The notes under the pieces were generated by a model. The model saw only the letters and a program-made list of their open reading frames with translations. It was not told where the DNA came from and ran no database searches. A stretch of 44,886 bases of DNA from Bacilli bacterium (GTDB taxonomy: Bacteria > Bacillota_I > Bacilli_A > ML615J-28 > CAG-313): contig JAFQRV010000037.1 in assembly GCA_017409905.1 (NCBI GenBank), positions 1-44,886 of the forward strand, written 5' to 3'. Below, in pieces: positions 37,968 through 44,699 of the stretch; within the stretch, counting starts at the first letter, position 1; every line of letters begins with the position of its first letter. A program made the position numbers and the translations under genes.

Positions 37968-38220
37968 TACAAACACCTCCCTTTGATGCTAAGAACTTTA
38001 CTCTTTGTTCATCAATGTTAAAGTATTCTGTAACAAGTTTCATATCTACTAAATTTCTTGGAATTGCATATCCTTCTTCTTGCATTCTGGTTTTAATTTC
38101 ATTCTTAATTTTTAATGCTTTATTATTTCCTACACATCCAAGTTTTTTTATGTCATCTGTTGATGCCCACATTTTTTCTATAATTTTTAATATTTCTTTA
38201 GCTGTTAAACTCTTAACCAC
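37960..38220 (-). CDS. Small excisionase-like HTH protein (DUF3173-like)
   Basis: 86 residues using a GTG start at 38220 (AGTAGGTG upstream). A single helix-turn-helix region: ASTDDIKKLGCVGNNKALKI, KNEIKTRMQEEGYAIPRNLV, DMKLVTEYFNID. This resembles DUF3173/Xis-type small DNA-binding proteins of integrative elements, but the match is by pattern only. As second early gene it could act in excision with the integrase or in early control. Confidence 0.55.
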   Translation of the reverse strand: MVKSLTAKEILKIIEKMWASTDDIKKLGCVGNNKALKIKNEIKTRMQEEGYAIPRNLVDMKLVTEYFNIDEQRVKFLASKGGVCNE

Positions 38221-38380
38221 AATAACACCTACTTTCTGTTATTATGATTGTTTCTGGTTGATTCTCAGCTATCTTTTTTATATTTAGACCAATTAAAAAC
38301 AGCTGACTAATAATCACTGCTATAGGCAAAATAACAAGTGTTACCTTTACCCAATTTTTCAATTTTCTTTTTGGTTTCAT
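38213..38380 (-). CDS. 55-residue single-span membrane protein
   Basis: First gene of the early operon after Cro. ATG at 38380 with AAAGGA upstream. A basic start MKPKRKLKNWVK is followed by one span VTLVILPIAVIISQLFLIGL and an external tail ending RCYCG. It overlaps the excisionase-like gene by eight bases (TGTGGTTAA). Function unknown; superinfection exclusion is one possibility for such phage membrane proteins. Confidence 0.65.
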   Translation of the reverse strand: MKPKRKLKNWVKVTLVILPIAVIISQLFLIGLNIKKIAENQPETIIITESRCYCG

Positions 38381-38407
38381 TTTCCTATCCTTTCATATGT
38401 TTTAAAG

Positions 38408-38428
38408 TTTTAAAGTTTCGTAGACTTT
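38408..38428 (-). repeat. Interspersed 21-base repeat, copy 2 (inverted)
   Basis: Reverse complement of the 21-base unit at 4235-4255 and 39634-39654, with no mismatch. It lies between the Cro-like gene and the first early gene, five bases from a repressor operator. Confidence 0.9.
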
Positions 38429-38433
38429 TTAAA

Positions 38434-38450
38434 ATACGATTTTTTCGTAT
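38434..38450. promoter_or_regulatory. Repressor operator, downstream copy
   Basis: ATACGA-TTTTT-TCGTAT, identical to the operator at 38780-38796. It is 70 bases downstream of the Cro-like stop and about 55 bases upstream of the first early ATG. No clear promoter surrounds it, so it may act through looping or as a roadblock. Confidence 0.8.
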
Positions 38451-38520
38451 TCTGCTAGTAAAAAAAATATGTAACTATTTTTTTCTTTTTTTACTTCTAT
38501 ATTTACTTCATAATTACTTC

Positions 38521-38745
38521 TCATTTTTTTACTGCTAACTTCTTTTTCTTATTCGGTGAGAATCTGATCTTATTGATATCTACATTGTAGACTTCTGCTA
38601 TTTTCTTTGATATTTCAATGCTTGGTGCTGTTCTGCCATGTTCATAATTAAACAATGTATACTTACTAATACCTATTAATGCTGAAGCTTCTTCCAATGT
38701 TAAATCAAGATTTATTCTCAATGCCTTTAGTGAATAATCTCTCAT
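38521..38745 (-). CDS. Cro-like transcriptional regulator
   Basis: 74 residues from the ATG at 38745 (AGGA six bases upstream; a longer frame to 38802 would overrun the promoter). Single Cro/C1 helix-turn-helix: SLKALRINLDLTLEEASALI, GISKYTLFNYEHGRTAPSIE, and a Lys-rich tail SPNKKKKLAVKK. It is divergent from the LexA-like repressor and is the first gene from the early promoter, the standard Cro position. Confidence 0.85.
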   Translation of the reverse strand: MRDYSLKALRINLDLTLEEASALIGISKYTLFNYEHGRTAPSIEISKKIAEVYNVDINKIRFSPNKKKKLAVKK

Positions 38746-38773
38746 TAGCTTCCTGTAACCTCCTTCTAGTTTA

Positions 38774-38802
38774 ATAATAATACGATTTTTTCGTATTGTC
38801 AA
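38774..38802 (-). promoter_or_regulatory. Early (PR-like) promoter with operator filling the spacer
   Basis: On the minus strand TTGACA (38797-38802), 17 bases, TATTAT (38774-38779). The 17-base spacer is exactly the palindromic operator ATACGA-TTTTT-TCGTAT (38780-38796). Binding of the repressor would block RNA polymerase completely. Confidence 0.9.
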
Positions 38803-38819
38803 TAACCCATTGTATAAAA

Positions 38820-38836
38820 TTATGATTTTTTCGTAT
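38820..38836. promoter_or_regulatory. Degenerate repressor operator in the middle of the cro-repressor gap
   Basis: TTATGA-TTTTT-TCGTAT, one perfect half-site and one degenerate, in the same 17-base geometry. Centre-to-centre distance to the early operator is 40 bases. Confidence 0.7.
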
Positions 38837-38852
38837 TATTTTACATTTTATC

Positions 38853-38881
38853 TTGCAAAAAAATACGATTTAATCTATAAT
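38853..38881 (+). promoter_or_regulatory. Repressor (PRM-like) promoter with operator half-site
   Basis: TTGCAA (38853-38858), 17-base spacer, TATAAT (38876-38881). The spacer contains ATACGA (38863-38868), the left arm of the operator, with a poor right arm. Binding here would autoregulate the repressor. Confidence 0.8.
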
Positions 38882-38903
38882 GATAATTGAAAGGAGAATA
38901 ATC

Positions 38904-39584
38904 ATGAGTGCAGTAGAAGGTAATGACAATAATAAAGTCTTTGCTAGAAACTTAAATCGTTTCATGAAAATATTTAATGTTGAACGACATAAGTTAGCAG
39001 ATGAATTAGAAATGAAATACACCACTCTTTGTGATTGGTGCAATGGTAAGTCTTATCCTAAAATGGATAAAATCGAAATACTAGCTGATTACTTTGGTAT
39101 TCAAAAATCTGATCTAATCGAAGATTATGTTTGGGATAGAAATACCAGACTTGCTAGTATGGAGAAGAGAGTTGTCAGAGTTCCTCTTCTTGGTAGAATA
39201 CCTGCTGGTGTTCCGATGGAAGCAATAGAAGATGAGTACACAATTGATTATGAAGAAGTTCCTGCTGATTGGATCACAGGGAATAAGGAGTACTTTGCTT
39301 TAAAGATTACGGGGGATTCTATGGAGCCACAGTATAAAGATGGTGACACGGTTGTATTTTTAAAAACACCTGTATGCAATTCTGGTCAGGATTGCTGTGT
39401 CCGTATTAATGGATGTGATGCCACATTTAAAAGAGTTACAATTAAGGATGATGGTATTATTCTATCTCCATTGAATATGGATAATAGTTCTGGCTTCTTG
39501 CCTAGACTTTATACTAAAGATGAAATAGAAACTATGCCAATTGAGATATTGGGTGTAGCAAAAAAATTAATAAAATATTTATAA
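38904..39584 (+). CDS. CI/LexA-like prophage repressor (HTH + S24 peptidase)
   Basis: 226 residues from the ATG at 38904, which has AAAGGAG nearby; an in-frame ATG at 38880 lacks one. Helix-turn-helix at about 15-75 (FARNLNRFMKIFNVERHKLA, MKYTTLCDWCNGKS). Self-cleavage domain: cut site RIPAGVP (A101-G102), catalytic S139 in ITGDSMEP and K176 in ATFKRV. RecA-stimulated autocleavage should induce the prophage. Divergent from Cro with operators between. It binds ATACGA-N5-TCGTAT by inference. Confidence 0.93.
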   Translation: MSAVEGNDNNKVFARNLNRFMKIFNVERHKLADELEMKYTTLCDWCNGKSYPKMDKIEILADYFGIQKSDLIEDYVWDRNTRLASMEKRVVRVPLLGRIPAGVPMEAIEDEYTIDYEEVPADWITGNKEYFALKITGDSMEPQYKDGDTVVFLKTPVCNSGQDCCVRINGCDATFKRVTIKDDGIILSPLNMDNSSGFLPRLYTKDEIETMPIEILGVAKKLIKYL

Positions 39585-39614
39585 AAAAAAGGACTTGCTC
39601 TGCAAAGCAAATCC
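39583..39614 (-). terminator. Terminator-like hairpin after the repressor gene
   Basis: Stem GGATTTGCT / AGCAAGTCC on the minus strand (one T-G pair) followed by eight T, so it functions best against leftward transcription. The GATTTGCTTT arm resembles the cargo terminators at 30.5 and 32.2 kb. In the plus direction the stem has one mismatch and no T-run. Confidence 0.6.
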
Positions 39615-39633
39615 GAAATGAAAACCTTTTTAA

Positions 39634-39654
39634 AAAGTCTACGAAACTTTAAAA
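39634..39654 (+). repeat. Interspersed 21-base repeat, copy 3
   Basis: Identical to 4235-4255. Located between the repressor and integrase genes, about 100 bases before the integrase start. Confidence 0.9.
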
Positions 39655-39656
39655 CA

Positions 39657-39711
39657 TTCCTAAAAGGATATTTTTTTGGTCTTCGACTATTATTATATCA
39701 CTTTTTAGGAA
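39657..39711. repeat. Inverted repeat upstream of the integrase gene
   Basis: TTCCTAAAAG (39657-39666) pairs with CTTTTTAGGAA (39701-39711), one extra base, enclosing about 35 bases. It could form a leader hairpin controlling integrase expression or bind a regulator. Confidence 0.4.
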
Positions 39712-39757
39712 TTTACACAATTATTTGAATAAATTTGAAAGGAAAGTGATATTTTTT

Positions 39758-40888
39758 ATGCCTGTTTATAAATCTAGCACACCTACCAAAGATGGTAAGT
39801 GTTGGTTCTACAAAATTCAATATACTGATAGCTTATGTAATATTGTAAAATATACAAGTAAAAAGTTTATGACTCGAGCTATTGCAAAAGATGAAGAAAG
39901 AAAACATTTAAATAGACTTGAACAAAATAATAAAGCACCTGAGAAAATGACTCTTGGTGATCTCTGGTTAAAGTTTCTAGCTTTTCAAGATGATAAAGTA
40001 AAAAGAAAAACAAAGGAAGGTTATACTTATAAAGAAAAACACCTAAAATCTTTATGGAATATTCCCTGCTCTAGCTTTAACATTACACATGTTGAAGATT
40101 GGAAGAAACGAATGAATAAAGAAACTAATCTAAATGATGTTTCTAAAAATGATGTTTTAAAAGTATTATGTACTCTAATCAATTTTGGAATTAAATATTA
40201 TAATTATAATTATAGTCAACTCTTAAAATTAATTGAAAAATTTAAAAATCCAGATGAAGTAAAAAAAGAACAAGAAATCTATTCTCCTGCTCAATTTGAG
40301 ATTTTCCTTTCAGTAGAAGAAGATCCTAGATATAGATGTTTATGGAAGATACTATTTCATTGTGGTCTTAGAATTGGTGAAGCTCGTGGACTTCAATGGA
40401 AGGATATTAATTTTGAAAAGAAGACAATGTCTATTTCAAAGCAAGTTCAAAATGTTGATCGTAATACAAATGATTATTATATCTGTAGTCTTAAAACAGC
40501 ATCTAGTAAACGAGTATTGCCTTTATTAGATGTATTCTATAATGATTTATTAGAATATTATAATTATGTTAAACAATTCAAAAATTTTAATGAAGACTTT
40601 TTTGTTTTTGGAGAAGACTTTGGATTACGAGCTTTAACATATCCTCTGGCTAGGAGAAGAAAAAAAGCCAATGCTATCAAAGCTGAGATTAAGGAGATTC
40701 GAATTCATGACTTTAGACATTCATGTGCTTCCTTCTTAATCAATAAAGGCATACCGATAACAGTTGTTTCCAAATATCTTGGTCATGCTAGTATTACGGA
40801 GACTCTTAATACTTACTCACATATGTTCCAAGATTCATTTTCAAATGTTAATGATATGCTTAATGAGTTCTACAAAATTGAAGCCTAA
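39758..40888 (+). CDS. Tyrosine recombinase, prophage integrase
   Basis: 376 residues from the ATG at 39758; a TTG at 39725 is in frame but lies before the AAAGGAAAG site. N-terminal arm-binding domain (1-55), SAM-like core-binding domain (about 65-165: LGDLWLKFLAFQDDKV ...), catalytic domain with R205 (HCGLRIGEARG), H317-x-x-R320 (HDFRHSC), H343 (LGHAS) and nucleophile Y353 (TLNTYSHM). It integrates and excises the phage at the secA 3' end. The gene is next to attR, transcribed towards it, as is usual. Confidence 0.95.
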   Translation: MPVYKSSTPTKDGKCWFYKIQYTDSLCNIVKYTSKKFMTRAIAKDEERKHLNRLEQNNKAPEKMTLGDLWLKFLAFQDDKVKRKTKEGYTYKEKHLKSLWNIPCSSFNITHVEDWKKRMNKETNLNDVSKNDVLKVLCTLINFGIKYYNYNYSQLLKLIEKFKNPDEVKKEQEIYSPAQFEIFLSVEEDPRYRCLWKILFHCGLRIGEARGLQWKDINFEKKTMSISKQVQNVDRNTNDYYICSLKTASSKRVLPLLDVFYNDLLEYYNYVKQFKNFNEDFFVFGEDFGLRALTYPLARRRKKANAIKAEIKEIRIHDFRHSCASFLINKGIPITVVSKYLGHASITETLNTYSHMFQDSFSNVNDMLNEFYKIEA

Positions 40889-40930
40889 GTTGTTATTTTA
40901 ATTGTTTACTTGTTTATTTTAAGTATTTAA

Positions 40931-40961
40931 ATTATCTGGAACTTATCTAAAACTTATCTAA
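40931..40961 (+). repeat. Candidate integrase arm sites, right end
   Basis: ATTATCTGGA (40931-40940), ACTTATCTAA (40941-40950) and ACTTATCTAA (40952-40961): the last two are 11 bases apart. They match the words at 3833-3853 in the same orientation. Confidence 0.55.
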
Positions 40962-41001
40962 AACGATTTTTGGAGCAAAAAATACCATTTTTATGTAATA
41001 G

Positions 41002-41045
41002 AAAAAACTCGGTTTTTCCCTTTATTTACTTGGGTTTCCGAGTTT
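41002..41045 (-). terminator. Terminator of secA, supplied by the prophage
   Basis: On the minus strand AAACTCGG pairs with CCGAGTTT, with inner ACCC/GGG pairing, followed by a T-run. It overlaps the secA stop. Because it lies on the prophage side of the attachment site, the phage provides secA with a new terminator, while the old one remains at 1761-1784. Confidence 0.7.
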
Positions 41046-43530
41046 ATTTACCACAACATTGCTTGAACTTGCGACCACTCCCACATGGACAAGCATCATT
41101 TCTTCCTACTTTAGATACTCTTTTTGGTGATGATTTAAGAGTTTCTTTTCCATCATTTGCTATTCCATTTAATGTTTGCTTTCTTTCAGTATTCTGTTTT
41201 ACTTCCGCTTTAAGTAAAAATTGAGCTGTTAATTCTTCTATTTTTATTAGTAAATTATCAAACATTTCAAATCCTTCCATTGTATATGCTTGAATTGGAT
41301 TTGCTTGACCGTATCCACGAAGTGAGATACCTTCTTTTAAATGTTCCATAGCACTCATATGTTCTACCCAATTTGAATCAATTATCTTAAGTGAAATAGC
41401 TTTTTCAAATTCGTTCATTACTGGTGAATCAATCATTTTCTTTTCATAGTCTTTAATAATTAAATTATAGATTACATCTTTTAATTCTTGATCATTTAAG
41501 TTTTCTATATCATTTAACTTTAAATTATTATTTTTTAAATAATTAGTATTAACATATTCAACTAATTCTTTTTTATCTTCATTAGTAATTTGTCCTTCTT
41601 TTGTATAATGACTTTCAATTAAATTTGTTATAGTATTTTTAAATACTTCTAAAATATTATTATGAATACTTTCTTGTTCCAGTATTTCATTTCTTCTATT
41701 ATAAATAATTTCTCTTTGTTCATTTAAAACATTATCATAATCAAGTAATGTTTTTCTTATATCATAATTATTACCTTCAACTTTTTTTTGTGCTGTTTCA
41801 ATACTTCTTGTTAATGCTTTAGAGCGAATTGCTTGACTTTCTTCAAATCCAACTGAAGTTAACATGTTTCTAATTTTATCAGTACCAAAACGGCGCATTA
41901 AATCATCTTCAAAAGATACAAAGAATTGACTTTTTCCTGGGTCTCCTTGACGACCAGCACGTCCACGTAACTGATTATCTATACGGCGTGATTCATGTCT
42001 TTCTGTTCCTATTACGCAAAGTCCACCTAGTTCTTTAACACCATCACCTAATTTAATGTCAGTCCCACGACCCGCCATATTTGTTGCAAGTGTTATAGCA
42101 CCAATTTCACCTGCTTTTGCAATAATTTCTGCTTCTCTTTCATGATTTTTAGCATTTAAAACTTCATGTTTTAATCCAGCTTTTTTAAGCAAACCACTTA
42201 AATACTCATTTGCCTCTACTGAAATTGTACCTATAAGTATTGGTTCTCCTGTCTTATGTATTTCAGTTACATACTTTATAATTGCTTCATATTTTCCTTT
42301 ACAAGTTGGATAAACTAAATCTGCATAGTCATCTCTTATTACTTCTTTATTTGTTGGAATTTCTATAACATACATATTATATATGTTTCTAAATTCTTCT
42401 TCTTCTGTTTTAGCAGTACCAGTCATACCTGATAATTTTTTATACATTCTAAATAAATTTTGAAATGTAATTGTTGCCATAGTTTTTGTTTCAGTATTTA
42501 TTGTAACATTTTCTTTTGCCTCAATAGCTTGATGTAATCCATCACTAAATTGTCTCCCATGCATTAAACGACCTGTAAATTGATCAACAATAATTACTTC
42601 ATCGTTTTGTACTACATAATCTACGTCTTTTTTAAATCCATAATTTGCCTTTAAAGCTTGATTTAAATGATGTACTAAAGAAGTATTATCTAAATCATAT
42701 AAATTTTTTAAATTAAATAATTTTTCAATTTTTTTGCTTCCTTCTTCAGTTAGAGAAACATTTTTTGTTTTTACATCGATATCAAAATCATCGTTTTCTT
42801 TTAATTTTTTTACAGCTTTATCTGCATCAACATATAAATTTCTAGTATTAAATTTACCACCACTTATAATAAGTGGAGTTCTAGCCTCATCAATTAATAT
42901 TGAGTCAACTTCGTCAATAATACAATGATTAAGTGGTCTTTGAACCCTATCTTCTAGTCTTACTACCATGTTATCTCTTAAATAATCAAAACCTATCTCA
43001 TTATTTGTTGAGTATAAAATATCTTTATTATATGCTTCTTTTTTTTCTTGAGAAGACATTTCTCTTAAATTAACTCCAACTGAAACACCAAGTAAATCAT
43101 AAACTGGTTTCATCCATTCCGCATTTCGACTTGATAAATATTCATTTGTTGTAACTACATGTACACCTTCACCTGTTAATGAATTTACATATGCCGGCAA
43201 TATTGTTGTTAATGTTTTACCTTCACCTGTCTTCATTTCTGCAATATTACCATAGTGTATTGCAAGTCCACCTAAAAGTTGAACATAATATGCTTTTTCG
43301 CCTATAGTTCTTGAAGCTGCTTCTCTTGCTAATGCAAAAGCTTCTACTAAAATATCATCTAAAGTTTCTCCTTGTTTTAATCTTTCTTTAAACTCTTCTG
43401 TTTTTTTTGCAAAATCTTTATCTTTTAATTTTTGCATTTCTTCATCTAAAAGTACAATTTGATCAGCAATACTTTCAAATCTTTTTAATTCTTTATATTC
43501 ACTATCAAGTAATTTTTTAAATAGTCCCAT
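41044..43530 (-). CDS. secA: Protein translocase ATPase SecA
   Basis: 828 residues from the ATG at 43530 (GAGGTGG upstream). Motor domains: Walker A EMKTGEGKTLTT (about 98-109), DEVD box IIDEVDSILIDEARTPLIIS, AGRGTDIKLG, and ESRRIDNQLRGRAGRQGDPG. The C-terminus is the zinc-binding SEC-C tail ACPCGSGRKFKQCCGK. It drives preproteins through SecYEG. The last codons lie in the prophage attachment core, and the frame and all zinc ligands are preserved. Upstream neighbour is hpf. Confidence 0.98.
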   Translation of the reverse strand: MGLFKKLLDSEYKELKRFESIADQIVLLDEEMQKLKDKDFAKKTEEFKERLKQGETLDDILVEAFALAREAASRTIGEKAYYVQLLGGLAIHYGNIAEMKTGEGKTLTTILPAYVNSLTGEGVHVVTTNEYLSSRNAEWMKPVYDLLGVSVGVNLREMSSQEKKEAYNKDILYSTNNEIGFDYLRDNMVVRLEDRVQRPLNHCIIDEVDSILIDEARTPLIISGGKFNTRNLYVDADKAVKKLKENDDFDIDVKTKNVSLTEEGSKKIEKLFNLKNLYDLDNTSLVHHLNQALKANYGFKKDVDYVVQNDEVIIVDQFTGRLMHGRQFSDGLHQAIEAKENVTINTETKTMATITFQNLFRMYKKLSGMTGTAKTEEEEFRNIYNMYVIEIPTNKEVIRDDYADLVYPTCKGKYEAIIKYVTEIHKTGEPILIGTISVEANEYLSGLLKKAGLKHEVLNAKNHEREAEIIAKAGEIGAITLATNMAGRGTDIKLGDGVKELGGLCVIGTERHESRRIDNQLRGRAGRQGDPGKSQFFVSFEDDLMRRFGTDKIRNMLTSVGFEESQAIRSKALTRSIETAQKKVEGNNYDIRKTLLDYDNVLNEQREIIYNRRNEILEQESIHNNILEVFKNTITNLIESHYTKEGQITNEDKKELVEYVNTNYLKNNNLKLNDIENLNDQELKDVIYNLIIKDYEKKMIDSPVMNEFEKAISLKIIDSNWVEHMSAMEHLKEGISLRGYGQANPIQAYTMEGFEMFDNLLIKIEELTAQFLLKAEVKQNTERKQTLNGIANDGKETLKSSPKRVSKVGRNDACPCGSGRKFKQCCGK
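41046..41070. other. attR: prophage attachment site inside secA
   Basis: ATTTACCACAACATTG (41046-41061) matches 3683-3698 at 15 of 16 bases, and TTACCACAACATTG (41048-41061) matches 1791-1804 exactly. It covers the codons for the final Q-C-C-G-K of SecA. Confidence 0.75.
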
Positions 43531-43605
43531 AATCCACCTCAATTTTAATTATAACACGTCTATTTCCATTCTCAAAGTTAAACACCATTTTTTTGCTTTA
43601 CAAAA

Positions 43606-43630
43606 TATAAAAAAAGGCTTTAACACCTTT
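43606..43630 (-). terminator. Weak terminator after hpf
   Basis: AAAGG / CCTTT with an 8-base loop followed by seven T on the minus strand, starting in the hpf stop codon. The short stem may allow read-through into secA. Confidence 0.5.
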
Positions 43631-44159
43631 ATTTTACATTTATAATTCCATACTTATTGTCTTTTCTTTTATAAATAACTGATACACATTCTTCATCTAT
43701 ATTTTTAAAAACAAAGAAATCATGATTTAAAAGTCGCATTTGTAAAACTGCTTCTTCTTCATTCATAGGTTTTGTATCTATATTCTTTCTTTTAATAATA
43801 TCTAATTCTTCTTCATCTCCATCAATTTCAAAATCTAAATTCATTTCTGGGATCTCAACTTTTTCATATCTATTTTGTAATTTTGTTTTATTTTTTCTTA
43901 TTTGACCTTCTAATTTATCTACAACTGAATCTATCGCTGCATATAAGTCTTTATCTTCTACTTCTGCTCTTAAAATAAATTTATTTAATGGAATAGTAAC
44001 TTCTATTATTTGTAAATTATTTTTAGTTTTAACTAAAACTTTACATTCTATTTCTTTAGAATTTTCATAATATTTATTTAGTTTATTTAACTTTTCTTCA
44101 ATGTAGTCTTTAATAGATTTAGTAACAGTTAATTTATCTCCTCTAATATTATATTTCAT
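43629..44159 (-). CDS. hpf: Ribosome hibernation promoting factor, long form
   Basis: 176 residues, the long HPF type of Firmicutes. N-terminal S30AE domain (1-100): MKYNIRGDKLTVTKSIKDYI, EVTIPLNKFILRAEVEDKDL, YAAIDSVVDKLEGQIRKNKT. After a linker the C-terminal dimerisation domain (about 120-176) reads TKPMNEEEAVLQMRLLNHDF and FFVFKNIDEECVSVIYKRKD. It pairs 70S ribosomes into inactive 100S dimers in stationary phase. Standing upstream of secA is the normal Firmicutes order. Confidence 0.96.
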   Translation of the reverse strand: MKYNIRGDKLTVTKSIKDYIEEKLNKLNKYYENSKEIECKVLVKTKNNLQIIEVTIPLNKFILRAEVEDKDLYAAIDSVVDKLEGQIRKNKTKLQNRYEKVEIPEMNLDFEIDGDEEELDIIKRKNIDTKPMNEEEAVLQMRLLNHDFFVFKNIDEECVSVIYKRKDNKYGIINVK

Positions 44160-44179
44160 AAAACCACTCTCCTATTTAA

Positions 44180-44188
44180 ATTATACCA
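44180..44188 (-). promoter_or_regulatory. Extended -10 promoter of hpf
   Basis: TGG-TATAAT on the minus strand, 20 bases before the hpf ATG, with AGGAGAG as ribosome binding site. TTTGCC is the only -35 candidate at 17 bases. Confidence 0.6.
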
Positions 44189-44216
44189 CAAACAATAAAA
44201 TAGGCAAACAAATAAA

Positions 44217-44236
44217 AAAGAGAATTAATTCTCTTT
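44217..44236. repeat. Palindromic hairpin between csp and hpf
   Basis: AAAGAGAATTAATTCTCTTT is a perfect 20-base palindrome preceded by A-run. It may act as a second terminator after csp; otherwise nothing is seen in 44237-44293. Confidence 0.5.
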
Positions 44237-44293
44237 AAACGAGTACTTTCTAGAAAAATAATGGGTGTACACATTAAATAAAAAATTGGACAT

Positions 44294-44319
44294 AAAAAAA
44301 CTATTTACACAATAGTTTT
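44294..44319 (-). terminator. Terminator of the cold-shock gene
   Basis: AAAACTATT / AATAGTTTT (9 bp) with a 5-base loop and a T-run in the minus direction; overlaps the csp stop. Confidence 0.8.
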
Positions 44320-44517
44320 TTGTTCTTCTACTACATCCACTGCTTGTAATCCTTTAGAAGTTTCAACAAGTTTGAAATTAACTAGAGCTCCTTCATCTAA
44401 AGTTTTATAACCTTCTTTGACAATTGCAGAATAATGAACAAAAATATCCTCCAAATTTTCATATTCTATAAAGCCGTAACCTTTTTCATTGTTAAACCAC
44501 TTTACTTTTCCATGCAT
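44305..44517 (-). CDS. Cold-shock domain protein
   Basis: 70 residues from the ATG at 44517 (AGGTGG upstream; an upstream GTG is less likely). Single cold-shock OB fold with both RNA-binding motifs: KGYGFIEY (RNP1) and DIFVHYSAI (RNP2), ending [11 protein letters not shown]. It binds single-stranded RNA and melts structure at low temperature or during growth. It has a 170-base leader region upstream with no gene, as usual for csp mRNAs. Confidence 0.95.
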   Translation of the reverse strand: MHGKVKWFNNEKGYGFIEYENLEDIFVHYSAIVKEGYKTLDEGALVNFKLVETSKGLQAVDVVEEQKTIV

Positions 44518-44699
44518 ACATCCCACCTCTTTCCTTCATGATTTAATTATTGCATACCGAGTATTTATATTGCAATAAATATCGTGCGACAAAAATCGAC
44601 AAAGTACTTTTTTTGGGACAAATCCATAATATCAAATATGCTCTTTTAAGAAAAGAATTTTTTTAATAGTTTTTTAAAACTTTACAAAAATTAACATTA

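Larger units (their letters stand above)
3685..41070. mobile_element. Complete temperate siphophage prophage integrated in the secA 3' end
   Basis: The interval is bounded by secA-tail sequence on both sides and contains a full gene set in temperate siphovirus order: integrase, repressor/Cro, early recombination and replication operon, HNH, terminases, HK97-type portal/protease/capsid, connectors, tail genes with chaperone frameshift, tape measure, Dit, Tal, tail-tip proteins, holin and endolysin. No essential structural gene is visibly broken, so the prophage may be inducible. Cargo sits at two places: next to attL (4037-9585) and between the early and late operons (30036-32677). Confidence 0.93.

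Noticed and set aside
39591-39614. Hairpin after the repressor gene as its own forward terminator
   Set aside because: In the forward direction the stem has a C-A mismatch and no T-run; pairing and T-run both favour leftward termination, so it is listed on the minus strand.
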